Assembly (NCBI RefSeq): GCF_016859285.1
Contig: NC_053407.1
Span: 19,154,699 to 19,218,698 of the forward strand
Length of the DNA stretch: 64,000 nucleotides
Reading direction: 5' to 3'
Source of the DNA: Xiphias gladius
Lineage: Eukaryota > Chordata > Actinopteri > Istiophoriformes > Xiphiidae
Shown: one piece after another, positions 1 to 12,566 of the stretch
How positions within the stretch are numbered: the stretch's first letter is position 1
Layout of the letters: the number at the start of each line of letters is the position of its first letter
Notes under the pieces: generated by a model
Databases searched by the model: none
Seen by the model: the letters and a program-made list of their open reading frames with translations, nothing else
Told to the model about the DNA's origin: nothing
Program-made: the position numbers and the translations under genes

Positions 1-598
1 CAAATAGGCTGCACTGCCTGCTCCAGAGCATGTTCCAGCCTCAGCGCAGCTCCCTCCCTCCCCTTCACTTCAGTCATAACACAGCAGAGCCGTCTGGACA
101 ACATCACTGTCACACAAGCCCTCGCTGATGCAGTATTTCCTCTGCTTTTGTGATACTGCGTGTCATAAACACATTGCTGCCTCTTCACATTCAGTGAACT
201 CACAATTGGACGGCTTTAACTTTGATATCTGAGCATAGTTGTCAACATAAAAGATGTTGTGCTTTTAATTTTCCGGCCCACTGGAGCTGAATGGCAGTTC
301 AGCAGGCCTGTGTGCTTCGTGGTGATGTCATGCCCAGAGATGATTGGTGTTTTCCTCCTAATTTAAGCCAATTGCACGTATTTGATGAAGTTGCTTTCCC
401 ATGACCAGTTCAGATGAGTGAGTGGGCATGCTCCTGCCGGGATGCTCGGTAAATGGGTCGTCTTTTGGTTGATCCACATGTTGCACCGTCACCCAGTGTG
501 GTCCTTCTCCTTTCTCCCCTGTTGCTCGTCGGTTGCCTGGCAACCAGAATTAAATATAGGCCCACACTCTCCAAACTTTCCATCCCCTGCATCCAAAG

Positions 599-714
599 CC
601 TTTCTGTCTTCTCCACTACTCTTTCTCTCTCCTTGCCCCCCCTCTCCTCCCCTCCTCCTCCTCCTCTTCTTCTCTCTGTCTCTCTTTCCCTCTCTTTCTC
701 TTTCCCTTTGCCAA
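599..714 (+). repeat. Polypyrimidine (C/T) low-complexity tract
   Basis: About 115 bases almost wholly C and T on the + strand, with CTCCTCCTC and TCTCTCTTT runs. It produces Ser/Leu/Pro-rich and Arg/Glu-rich shadow ORFs on the two strands. Confidence 0.8.
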
Positions 715-1624
715 TTCCCCATGGAGGGGACTTTAGGGATTTCAGATGAAGAAATGGAAAACATTCCTCAAACAGCACAAGCTGCTGTTGTCAAAGGCCA
801 TTTCCACAATGAGTCACTTGATGACCCAGTGAAGGAGTCTGCTGGGAGGCTGTATGTGCACCCTCCTAATGCACAGGGTGCAAGAAGTACCCTCTGTTCA
901 TTCATTCAACTTGGAGCACCCACTTGTTTCAGAGGGCTCCCCCACTGCTAAGAGTGAAACCTGCTTTTGACTTGCCAAGCTCTGGCTCCAGAGCATACTA
1001 CGAGCCTCATCTCAGGGTCTTAAAATGACCGTGTTTTTGTTTTTTCCACCATACTCCCTGACTAATTATCTCATATTATGAAGGAGGGAGGAGACTTGTA
1101 GCAGCTTTGCGATTAGTTGATCTAGTCCAAAAGCAAAGCCTCTTAGCTGGCTTAAGACGGACAGGGTTCTGTGCGGGTATAGGCACTTGCAGCTGTGACA
1201 TCCTGCAGATTAACTGAGATAATAATGAATGACTGGAAAGACTGTTGTGTTTGTGAGTGTAGTCTGGTTCTGAGCAGGTGTCATCTCATCAGCTGATAGT
1301 GATGAAATCTGACGTAGAAAACATGTTCCTTGTTTAGGTAGTATCATGTGTATGAGGAAATGCGTGAAGCAAAGCAGGATAAGAATAAGAATACGTAAAG
1401 GTTGGCTTTTTTAAAAATTTTTTACTAATAAAATAAATAATAAGCTATGGGCCTGTTCTTTGCTTACACCTGTACAGATTAAACTCTTGCTGTCTATATC
1501 AGTGAGAATCACTAATATTTATGTTGTGAATTCTCATTTAGGCTGATTGCTGTCTGTTTTTGAGCTACCTGCTGGTGTGCACTGCAAGTCTTATTTAGCC
1601 ATGCTATTTTCAGTCATGCTAGTG

Positions 1625-2000
1625 ATATGGCTTTAGGGTCCAGCAATGTCGGTCTGTCGGTCAGTTGGTCCACCACTTTGGAGCAGAAGTAAATATCTCA
1701 GCAACTGTTGGATGGATTGCCATGATTTTTTTTTTTTTTACAAAGGATGAATCCTAATGACTGGTGAACTGCTGACTTTTCCTGTAGCACCACCATGAGG
1801 TTGACATTTGTGGTTTTGAATGAATGTCTCAACAGCTATTGGGTCAACTGTCATAACATTGGTAGAGACATCCATGTCCCTCAGGATGAAATGTAATGAC
1901 TTTGTAATACCATATGGTCCTCATGGGATTCATCTTGGGACCTGTGCTGGATCACGTTGGGATCTTTGCTAAACCAGCCTCAGGAAAAGCAGCTAAATAG
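1625..2000. repeat. Degenerate teleost interspersed repeat
   Basis: Contains the phrase CAGCAACTGTTGGATGGATT followed by a T-run, then a second similar phrase (CAACAGCTATTGGGTCAACT) about 140 bases later. I recognise this wording as a repeat scattered through perciform genomes. The family name and exact ends cannot be fixed by eye. Confidence 0.5.
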
Positions 2001-2341
2001 ATTCGCTGTTCACTAACCCCAAAAAAAGGCTGTTTTGGGAAGTACTTGAGGGTTTTTAGCAGCCCACTTAACAGAAAGTCATTATAAGCAGTAGACACAG
2101 TAGTCATTGTTTTAGATCCAGTGCTTCAGTTGAATTTAATAGATTTAGTAAGTGTCTTGAGTTTTGCCTTTCACAACAAACCCAAGGGCTCAAAGACCTC
2201 TCCTGTAGTAAAACTGGAGTCTGACTGACGTGTGCAGTGTGGTTCCTGTTTTTAATGTGTGTAGTGGGGATTCTTATAACAAACAGCAAACAGTAAACAC
2301 TTGTACAGCAATCCATCATGTGGCTGTGTGTCCTCTGGCAG

Positions 2342-5300
2342 GCCTGCATTGATGAAAATGCTGAGATGGTGCAGTTTCTGGTGGAGAGCGGGAGTGATGT
2401 CAACAGAGGGGACAACGAGGGCTGGACTCCTCTGCACGCTGCAGCGTCCTGTGGCTTCATCCAGATAGCTAAGTGAGTGTTGACCATTACCATGCTGACA
2501 CATCGCTGCCATTATGATTAAATACCCAAAAGTATTAGGCCTACATTGACTTTGAGTCGGTTTAGAGGTAATCATTGTAGAGGCTTATTTATTTATATAT
2601 CTATATCTATCTATATACCTATCTCTCTGTCTCTCTCTCTCTCTCTCTTTATATATTATAACGTCCTCTGTTTTTGTTTTTGAAGATACCTGATAGAGCA
2701 TGGTGCCCATGTCGGAACGGTGAACAGTGAAGGAGAGCTTCCTCTTGACGTGGCCACAGAAGACGCCATGGAGAGACTTCTCAAAGCTGAAATTAAAAAA
2801 CAAGGTGAGGAGTTGCTGTGGACCCACGTTAACACCTCCACTTAAACTTCAAGTCCCATGTTGCGTCTTGTCAGTTCTGTTGCGACATGGCTGTGCATGT
2901 GATCTTTATAATAATCTCAAGTACACGATAACTACAAAATATGACATGTTATGTCATCATCCGAATAAACGTTGAGGTGAGAATTTCACAGCAGTCAAGG
3001 TTGCATTATCATGGTTAAAATAATTTTTAGATATCACCCGCAGTAATTAAGTAGAATTAGAAGTACTGAAACTGTGCTTAATTGTTAGTCATTTTTCAGA
3101 CAACAGCATTTGCCAAACATTTGCTGGTAGCTGCTTCTCAAATGCAATGCACTTCCTGTTTTATATCATTGTAAATGGAATATCTTTGGGCTTTGGACAG
3201 TACAAAGTAATTGATCATGTCACCTTTGTCTCTAGTGAATTGTTTTACATTTATAGACAAATGAGTAATGTTCCATCAGACAATTCAAAAAATTTAAAAA
3301 TGAAAATAATCATTAGTTTCTATGGAACAACTAGGGAGCTGATTGACAAAGTCTTAATTTTTTCTCGAACTGATGGGAGATATGAGAAAGGAAAAGCTTT
3401 ATATTTCTTTTTATTCTCCATTTTAATTATTTAACTAGCTGTATTATTAAACAAAATTCACATGAAGTATCAGATCATAACTTGCAAATGCCATCTTAAA
3501 ACACGCCGCTGATGCGGGCACAGTGTAGATGATCAGGTGCTTTAAGGTACTTTACTGTATCAGTCTATGTGGTTTAAAGGAGTGGTTCTCAACAGCCTTT
3601 GGCATCAGTTATTTTTTATGAGCAGAATTAATCAGGGAATCATGCAGAGCTCAGGCTACATGGAGCAAAAAACCGGAGATGAATATTTCCATAAATGTAT
3701 AGACCCAGAACTTTCTTTGCATTTTTGTCCTGTTTTTAAACAAGCACTCGCCTTTAAAACACGTCTCACCCTGAAGAGACCAAAATAGGTAAAGAAATGA
3801 AGAGAGAGTCACAATTTGTACCAAATGTTCTGTGACCTTCATAGCACTGAAGTGTACCAAACATCAAATGCACAGTTTGCTGAGATCCAAATGCAACTGA
3901 AACCACAGATGACATATAAAATAAATATATATGCTGAATACTTTTGCTGTTTCCTGTCCATACACACTGTGTGAACAGTTTTGCAGTTGAGCATACATTA
4001 TAAATTTAACTGGCCAGTGACTTTCAGTTTTGGAAGTTCTAAAGTGTGTCTGCATTTTCATTTGCCACTGTGTGATTTATATGTGCGTCACAGGAATAGA
4101 CGTGGACAATGCCCGAAAGGAGGAAGAGAGGATCATGCTTCAGGACGCCATGGCGGTGCTGGCAGGGGGTGGCACTCTCACACCTCACCCTAACACCAAG
4201 GCTACCGCTCTTCATGTCGCTGCTGCCAAAGGCTACATTGAAGTCCTGAAGTGAGCATCAGTCCACACACGTGACAGCTTGTTTTAGCTTTCGTCTAATT
4301 TTGGTGCTGCACCAAGTCAAACAGCTTTTATTCATTGCCTTATTCCTCATTCTCTCCCTCCTTATATGTTTCTCTCTTTCTTTCCTCGCCTCTTCCTCAC
4401 CTTGTTCAGGGTGCTGTTACAGTGCGGGGTGGACGTGGACAGCAGGGACACTGACAGCTGGACACCTCTGCATGCGGCGGCTCACTGGGGGCAAGAAGAG
4501 GTGTGCACCCTTCTTGCTGATAACATGTGTGATATGGGTGCCATCAACAACGTGGTGAGCGGGAGACAAACAACCTTTCCTTGGCATTAGGTCTGTGATT
4601 GAATCCTTTGCTCTTGCCATGACTAATCATACACTGTGAATGTCCTTGTAGGGCCAAACACCTCTAGATGTTGCAGATGAGAACCTCGTGGACACTCTGG
4701 AGGAGCTACAGAAGAAACAGAACGCTGTGAGTCTGCCTTCACACAATCTCCACAACGATCTCACTCAGTTAGATAGACCTTATGTGATTGAAAGTGTTAC
4801 AGCGGCAAATGTTCTCTGTGTTTATGTGTGTTTATATTCCTCTTAGTTACGCAGCGAGAAAGAGAAACAGACTCCTGTTATTGAGACCAGCCCGCAAATC
4901 TCCATGGTACCAGTTCGTGCACGCAGGTCAGTGCCATTGTGTTGGGGTTTTTTGTGTGTGTGTGTGTGAGTGTGTGTGTGTGTGTGTGCACATGCTACGC
5001 TGTTCCTCAGCTGAATCCCAGTAATCCCAGTACCAGTTGTCTGCATGCAGGTATGATGTTAACAGTCCCAGCATTCCTGTAACCACGTTACTTCTATCCA
5101 CTGACATTGACCTGGATAGATTTAGCGGTCATTAACACTCTGTGTCCCAGTTTCATACTAAATATTAACTGTACATACAACATAAAACATATAGTATACT
5201 TTAAAAAAACAAACAAACTACATGCTAAAATTCAGTATGGTGTCAATGCATGTTTTTGTCCTACAATGCAATGCATAAAAAAAAGAGAAAAATAATCATT

Positions 5301-8300
5301 TTACAAAAACACCTCTTTCAACACAAAAGAGAACAACAGATGAAAAAACAAAGTAATAAAAGTAAAATAAAATTTTATATCAGGCTATATTTATATATCT
5401 TTGATATATTTTGTGTTTTCTGCAAAATCCACCGTGGAACTGTTTATGGTTAAAATAACAAGACAATAATGTCTGTTTTTGTTTGCTAATCCAGTATATT
5501 AAATACCTGACAAATCCAATTAAAATTAAAAAAAAAAAAAAAAGGCCAAAACCCACTAAAAATCCAAAGGTCTAATACACCCAGTTACCACATTGAGAGT
5601 TAATGTGTGTCATAACTTTATACAAACTAATTCTAAGCAGGGTTTGAATATGTAGTGTGTTCACACGAGAGAAGTGTCAAAATAAGGTAAATTAAAAACA
5701 TTCAGTCTAGACAAACTTAAAGTACACGATACTCCCATAATGCAACATTGACTTCTTTTATACAAACTGGAAAAAACATACTATGAAAAGTAAAATATGG
5801 TAAATAACATACTGTATACAATTAGTATGTAGTGTGGAATTGGGACACAGTAATCGTTTGCCAATTGTGTGGTTGCGTAAAGTTTGCATCATCACATGAG
5901 AAGAAAAGATTAAAAAAAACTGTAAAACAAGTGATTTAGACAAAACCTGTTGGTTGAAGTTACATGTAGCCAAGTGGTGATTTAGGGATGAGACAGCAGT
6001 TCTACACATGGCATCACAGAGAGTGACCCACTGTTCCACCCACTGATGTGTTGATTGGCGCATGCTAGCTCTAATTGGCTGCACATGGAATGATTGCCTT
6101 CACTGATCAGCTCCCTGCATGCCACCTGTTGTTCCACCCCACCTTGGCCCCGCCCCTGCAGGACTTCTATCTCTCGTATGAGCAGTAAGGAGAAGATCTG
6201 CCTCCACGAGCGAGAGAAGCATCCACCTCCTGCCCTGCAGAGCAGTCCGGCTGAGGACGAGGAGGAGGAAGGCCAGACGGGACAGAGCCAGTCTCATAGC
6301 CAGGTGAAAGCCTCCAGCAGCTCCAGCTCGGAGGAGGAGAGTGAATCTGAGAGTGACACAGAGTCAGGTGAGAGAGAGGCTGCTTTTTTTTTTTTTCTTC
6401 TATATTGAAGGTAGTCCATTGCTGCTAATCAATATTTGAGAGAGAAGTGTATTTCAGAACTAACATGTTTTATCAGATCAGAGTTTTATGACTTACTGAT
6501 TTTACTAGTGATTATTTAATTGCTGGCCTTTGCACGGTTGCAGAGAAAGCAAAAAACCGAGAGATCATAAACAACTTGAACAACAAACGCAACACCAGCC
6601 TGCTTCCTACCTCCATGTCAACGAGTACTGCTGCAAGCCAAGTGAAAAAGGTCATATATAGAGATATTATATAAAGAACACAAAATATCTGTTTTAGTTG
6701 CACAACAATACTGACCAACGGAGATGGTGACTTTTACTGGCTCTGTAGCAGGAACCAAGCAAACCCACAGCCACTGAGGCCCCGGGTTCCTGGAGAACAT
6801 CCCTGAGGAAGGCAGGCAGCTCGGTGGCTTTGGGCTCAGCTGGACTGTCTGACTCCAGCCAGGACCCCAGCAGACCTCCAGAGTCAGGCCTGGGCATGAC
6901 CCGCTCTGCCTCCAGCCCCCGCCTCAGCTCCGAGGCTGACCCCAAGGTTCACACCACAGGCGCTTGCATGATCTAGATCTAGATTGATTTATACACCCAT
7001 GAAACCACAGCTATTATTTTATAAATCTAGCATGACAAGCCAATTAAAGGCTTCTTTTACAGCTCCCATTTGCTGAATCACATTAACAACTGATGAACTG
7101 ATTTCCCGCCTTGTTGTCAGGAGCCGAAGCTTGCTCGGGTACCGCCCATTCCAACACGGAGGCTCTTCAGTATTCCAGACAGCAGCCCTGACAACTCCAA
7201 CAGGTGGGCCTGTGCTCACATATGCCTCTGCACATGTGAAACCAGAATCTGTTTTTCTGAGTCACTGCATATGTGCCCTTGTCACCCTGTCTCCCTCTCT
7301 CAGTTGGCTAAGTCGTAGCTCCTCTTACACCCGGCGCCTTCATAGTCAAACAGGGAATGATCTCACTAGTTCCACCCCCTATTTGCTTCACAGGTCAGTC
7401 ATGCTGCTCACTGCTCGTCTTGCATTTGTTTGCTCTCCTGTTCGTGTGTGATTGTTTGTTTGTTTTTTGCAGTGTCACAGCTTATTATATTCCCCCAGCA
7501 GTGAATACTAACTGTGTGTGTGTGTGCGCGTGTTGTGGCTTTGAAAGATGCGTTTGTGTTTCCAATGGGTTTGGTCTCGTTTCTAGCTCATCTTATGGAA
7601 AGAGACTGGATGACCCCACCGTGACCTCAGCTAGCACAGGAACAAGCTCTGCTGGACTCAGCCGCCTTAATAGTGTCTTGGCACAGAGGTATTTAATTTT
7701 TGTATACTGTACTGTAGGTCTGTTTTTTCTGGAACATTTTCCTGACTTATTTGAAAGATCTGATAGCCAGCTCTTATCTTTCTCCAAAGACTTCCTCAGG
7801 AACAGACAGAAAAGAAGGATCAGTCTGCTGTCACCACCGTCAACTCTCAGAGCACAACCACAGGTGAACAGGAGACCAAGCAAAGGCGCAAGTGAGTCTC
7901 GGCTGTTGCCACGTGTGTTGTCGCAGGGTGGACGTTTTTAAAACGGTGAGCCCGATGGTGCTGCTTTGTGGCTTAAATTTTGATTTGACCTGTGTAGATC
8001 CTATTTGACGCCTGTGCGGGATGAAGAAGCAGAGGCACAGAGGAAGGCTCGCTCCCGACACGCACGGCAGTCCCGCCGCTCCACTCAGGTACAAACGCCA
8101 CCTGCTCATGAGAGGAAGATGAGGACGAAGCCTCCAGCTCTGGAGCCTTCTAGTACTGTTTGTCAGTCAGGTATATAAGACGGCGTTATTTCTTTTTTTC
8201 ATGTGAAGGGGGTGACACTAACAGATCTGCAGGAGGCAGAGAAGACCATGAAAACCATGAAGACGGACAACAAAGGGAGAGAAAAGAAGGAGGAGGAAGA

Positions 8301-9350
8301 GAAGGAGAAAGAGAGAGAAGCAAAGCCAAAGAAGGGAGAGGAAGGGGTGAGAGCCATATTTCAGTTACGGCCCTGTTTTGACTGCACTTATATAATGTTA
8401 TGTGACATCATATAGTGGGGGATACTGTGTTTACAGGAAGTGAGCTGGAGGTCTCGTATTGCCAGCCTCCAGAAGTCAGACCTGCTGGGCCTCACACAGC
8501 CCGCTGGCACTCCTCGGCCTCAGGCTTCTGACAGGAAAGGTACATATCACCACTCCCCTTTCCCTAACAAAATGTAGAACTTGACAGTGTGGTGTTTGTT
8601 TAAATATTTTATTTGGTGTTCAACGACTGCTATCTGGCTTTGTTCCAGATGTTGAGGCCAGCTCTGGGGAGAGTGAGGCTGAGCGATGGGCCAGGGAGCG
8701 CAGGGAGAGGAGACAAGCTCGGGCCAGACGGAAGGCACAGAGGACCGGGGAGGTAAACACCGCAGACATCTTTTTATCTGGAAAATTGATGCAGGATAGA
8801 TAGAAAACCATGCTTAAAAGGGAAAAGACCAAGTCAGCAGCAGTAAAAAACAAAACCAGTGATGTTGTTACTTTGACTTTAGAGTTTTATAAGATCATGT
8901 TGCGCTGTCTGTCTGTGTCACTTGCAGAGTGATGACAATGAACCAAGTGGAGAGGAAGAGTTCTCAGGCAGTGGGCTGGATCCACGGGTGGGTGTGTGTG
9001 TGTGTGGGTGTGTGTGGGTTTTATTCATGGTCACAGTGGACTGTAACCTAAGACATATTTTGTTTGTCTCGTCTTTACAGACAGACCAATACTTGAGTTC
9101 CAGGTATGAATCCGACTTTGACCTATTTGATTTTTTTTCCCTCTTTCTTCATTCTGTCAGCACAGCCTAGCAGATAGCAGTATCTCTGACCTCTGCTCTC
9201 CTCATCCACTCAGGTCGGATGTATCCTGTAACGACTTTACCCAGGGAGGAGAATCTGAGACCAAGGATTTCAAGAAGGTTGGCAGACATGGCTGATATTG
9301 AGGTCACACAAATTGTTTTCTCTTATATGTCTCAGTTATTTACTGCTCCT

Positions 9351-9438
<88 letters not shown>

Positions 9439-12400
9439 CAGTTGTTCGAGGAGGTCTCAAGAGAAAACAGCCTGCTCCAGTCTCAGCTGCAGGACACTCA
9501 GAGGATTGTCAGTCAGACTAGGTTGGACCTGGAAAAGGCCACACAGGTGACGACACAGACAAACACTAAGTTAAATGTAAACTGTTATTGTAATCTTCGC
9601 CATGCAAGACAAATGGAGTGGTAAACCTGCTAATCGATAGGCCACTATCATTGAGTGCCATCTGTTTTTCTTGGATTCCCAGTTTCTATGTTCAGTTCAG
9701 GACGCCATCACTTGTCAGGCTATCTACCCAAACTCTTTTATGTTTGGCACAAATACTGCTTTCGAAGATGAAAATATAGCAAAGGGAAAATAAGGAACTT
9801 TTTAAAAGAGGTAATTCAACCATTCTCTTACAAATGAAAAGTTGAGTTCATTTACAGTACAATGCAATGGTGCTCTCATTATTACAATCAGGGGTTTTGC
9901 CTTACATGTTGTGGAATGACCAGTAGCTTATGGTGGCTAATTTTATTGAATGTTTACAAACCTTAGCAAGTAACGGACATTACTGAGCCAGTTCACTTAC
10001 TTAATGACTTGTCTCTACTTCAGCTCCTGTTACGCCACATTTGAGCAGGCCATTTAAACTTTCCAGGGGTTTTGTGACAAAGTAAAACAAGCAGTAACGC
10101 TGAACATCATTTATAGAATTCAATCATTATTCACTATATAGTGTTCAGCATTTTTAAAATATATTTATGAATGATTATTTCCTATTTATACTCCAAATGA
10201 CCCCATAATGCACCATGAAAAAATAGTGTACAATCAATGATCCATAATTGAGAGCTAACAACCATGATGCCATGTACAGACAAGGAGAAAAAGGCCAATT
10301 TTAGACAGTTGCCAAATGAAGGAATGACCTGAATTGTGTCAAATTTGTATTTTTTTTTTTTTAGTAGAATTCCTTATATAATGTGTATATTGCGAATAGT
10401 GACTGATTCTGGGCACAGCCATGTCTTTTGTTTCCTGCTTGTCCTTTCATTCCTCTCTGCCAGATCACCTGATGATGTCTTTAGAGCTGCTGACTCAATA
10501 GAGTTTAAAGTGAGACTATGTAACTTTGGGCGAGAAGAAATTACCCTTTTCATTTACAAGAAGGGGGAAAAAAAAAAAAAAAGCTATATTAACAAAATTA
10601 TAAAACACACCAGACTCAGCTCCGTATCCTCAGGGATTTTGCCTCTACAGTCCCACTTGGTCTGGTATGACCAGTGGTTAATGTTAGCTAATGTTAACCA
10701 ACAGATAATGCACTGTAAGAGATATTTTGCTAACTCTATAACTACTTGTGCTACTGTTACTGTTATGCTTTACCACTTACCATCATCCTGTACTTGTGGA
10801 CACAGTGGTAGATGAGCAAAAGATGCATAGTCCCGCTTTGATTAGAAATATAATTTACCAAAACAGACATCCACATCACAGGTTGTAACTTTGATATTCA
10901 TAATGTATTTTTGCACACAGGCCTTCTAGTGATCATGTAAAGCTACTGTTGTGGTGTTGATGATGATATTGTTGGTTTGTTGCATCCCACAGAGACAGGA
11001 GCGCTTCAGTGACTGCTCAGCCCTGCTGGAGCTGGAGAGAAAGGTAATGCTTCTCTGTCGATGAGCTTACATGTAGTTTTTGTAGCTTCATCTGCCTCAC
11101 TACTGCCACCCCTGCCGTCCGTTGACGCTCTCTCCTCTCTCCTCCCCACCCAAACCATTTTCTCACCTGTTTTCACTTAACTTTTGTGGTCCTCCTCCTT
11201 TTCTACATCACTTCCTCTCTGCCCCCCACCCTCCCTCACGTTTTCCCTGGCATCAGGACCGGAGGATGTTGGAGCGGCGAATGGCAGAGCTGGAGGAGGA
11301 GCTAAAGGTGAGGAGATATTCAGAACGAATCTTATCGTGGCCACAGACACTATGCATGCCCCTGCTTGATTAGCTTGGCTTTAGCTTGTGCAGTTTAGCA
11401 GCGTGGTGAAGGCACACTGTAGAGAGCTGTTTTACACAGTATATTCTCTCTAATGTTACATCTCATTGGTTAATTCATTGTTTATCAAATTAAGTTGTTT
11501 TACCTGCCCAACTGTTGCATAATCTTGGATATGAAATAACAGTGACTCATTTTGTAAATTGCCTGACCTTTCCATTAATACAGAATGAATAAATTGAAGA
11601 ACTATTCCTCAGAGAAAGTACGTCATTTTTCAACATTTTGGTAAATGTGCTGTTTCCCTCTCATGCAGAGTTTTCAGATGAGAAGATTGATAATGTCTGC
11701 ACAGTAAATAGTGTATTTAGCTGGAGCCAGCAGTAGGGTAGCTTAGCATGAAGACTGGAAACTGGGGGAAGCAGCTAGCCTGGCTCTATAACGAAGGCAA
11801 CCAGCTGCTAGCTGTAGCTTCATATTTACTGCACAAAAATAAGAGTGGTATTAATCTTCTCATGTAACTCTCAGCAACAAAGCAAAGATGCGTATTTCCA
11901 AAAATGTCAAACTATGCTTGTAAACTTCGTTATGCTCTGATTCTAAGATGCAAAAAATCATTTGGTTTATTAAAAAAATTATATGTAATAAAATACCCTC
12001 ATTTCAAATGTGATTGATAATTATTTCTGTGCTGTTATGGGTAGTTCTCTGCCACCAGATTTTATTTTCTAGTTCCTCCTTTCAGGCTTTTGACACTTGA
12101 CTGTATCGCACAGATCTGATGATTAGTTCAGCTTCTAATGTCCAGTTTCTTGAGGCTCTCTAGAAGGAGCTACATGGGTAACAAATAAAATGATCATCTG
12201 TGTGCTTTGCTTGTCCACATTTCAACCAGATATATGTATAAAACAGCTTTTGCCAAAGTTATGAGGGAGTGACAGCAAAAGATCAATCCATATGGTTAAA
12301 AAAAAATGGGCCCACTGACTTAACTGTATTTAATACAACATGAATTAGGTACCCTGCTCTGAAAAAGGCCTATAATAGACAATCTTAGCATCCAAAACAA

Positions 12401-12566
12401 GCAATAAAACCATATATGAAAATTAAATCTGGTTTTATATTTTTATTTGTTGTAATGTGAGCTTAATTTTTACCACCAGGTTCTGGTTGACCTGAGAGCA
12501 GACAACCAGCGTCTTAAAGATGAAAATGGAGCACTGATCCGTGTCATCAGCAAACTCTCCAAATAG
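2342..12566 (+). CDS. ppp1r12c: Protein phosphatase 1 regulatory subunit 12 (MYPT family, 12C-like), 5'-partial
   Basis: Targeting subunit of myosin light-chain phosphatase: family members bind PP1 catalytic subunit and direct it to myosin. Exons read: 2342-2472, 2686-2804, 4094-4250, 4410-4554, 4652-4726, 4847-4926, 6162-6367, 6544-6650, 6749-6946, 7121-7203, 7304-7393, 7587-7688, 7790-7891, 7998-8088, 8209-8346, 8437-8539, 8649-8752, 8928-8987, 9081-9103, 9214-9277, 9442-9546, 10993-11043, 11257-11307, 12480-12566. All phases close, giving 823 residues plus TAG. The first five exons encode ankyrin repeats ([28 protein letters not shown]). An acidic Ser-rich segment follows. The inhibitory phosphorylation motif RRSTQGVTLTDL spans the 8088/8209 junction. 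The C-terminus is a coiled coil ending in the leucine-zipper form IRVISKLSK. The first exon (PP1-docking RVxF region) is left of the window. Paralogue choice rests on 12C-like stretches ([34 protein letters not shown]) and on seeing only one RRST motif. 12A or 12B is the alternative. Confidence 0.85.
2594..2652. repeat. (TATC)n/(TC)n microsatellite
   Basis: Compound TATC and TC repeat in the intron just upstream of the acceptor at 2685. Confidence 0.85.
4953..4990. repeat. (GT)n microsatellite, interrupted
   Basis: GT-repeat with one GAGT interruption, about 27 bases after the donor of the exon ending at 4926. Confidence 0.85.
9355..9436. repeat. (GT)41 microsatellite abutting a splice acceptor
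   Basis: 82 uninterrupted bases of GT, followed by only TTCAG before the ppp1r12c exon at 9442-9546. It replaces the normal polypyrimidine tract. It also generates the Val-Cys repeat open frames seen here, which are not genes. Confidence 0.97.
10498..10830. repeat. Interspersed repeat, copy 1 (GAGACTATGTAACTTT family)
   Basis: Begins with AAAGTGAGACTATGTAACTTT and carries phrases such as TTAATGTTAGCTAATGTTAA. A related start (GAGACTATATAACTTTTGAA) occurs at 21302, so at least two copies of the family are in the window. Boundaries are approximate. Confidence 0.45.
11600..11905. repeat. Teleost interspersed repeat (GTAGCTTAGCATGAAGACTG type)
   Basis: Carries GTAGCTTAGCATGAAGACTG then CAGCTAGCCTGGCTCT, preceded by an AGATGAGAAGATTGATA phrase. 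This is a wording I recognise as a very common perciform repeat. It lies in the intron before the last ppp1r12c exon. Confidence 0.6.

Larger units (their letters stand above)
1..2341 (+). other. Intron 1 of the ppp1r12c-like gene (partial)
   Basis: No coding exon is visible. The next exon starts in phase 0 after the acceptor ending at 2341, at the ankyrin segment ACIDEN, which in the family follows exon 1. A pyrimidine-rich stretch lies near 599-714 and a teleost-type interspersed repeat near 1625-2000. Short open frames here look like chance. Confidence 0.7.

Noticed and set aside
418-951. 177-codon open frame at the window start as a gene
   Set aside because: It runs through a C/T low-complexity tract, has no domain or splice support, and lies in an intron.
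7474-7510. Extra ppp1r12c exon between 7393 and 7587
   Set aside because: The exon ending at 7393 joins 7587 directly in frame ([12 protein letters not shown]) as in the family. The segment between runs into a GT repeat and has no good donor.
9219-9624. Open frames encoding long Val-Cys repeats
   Set aside because: They are translations of the (GT)41 microsatellite in an intron.
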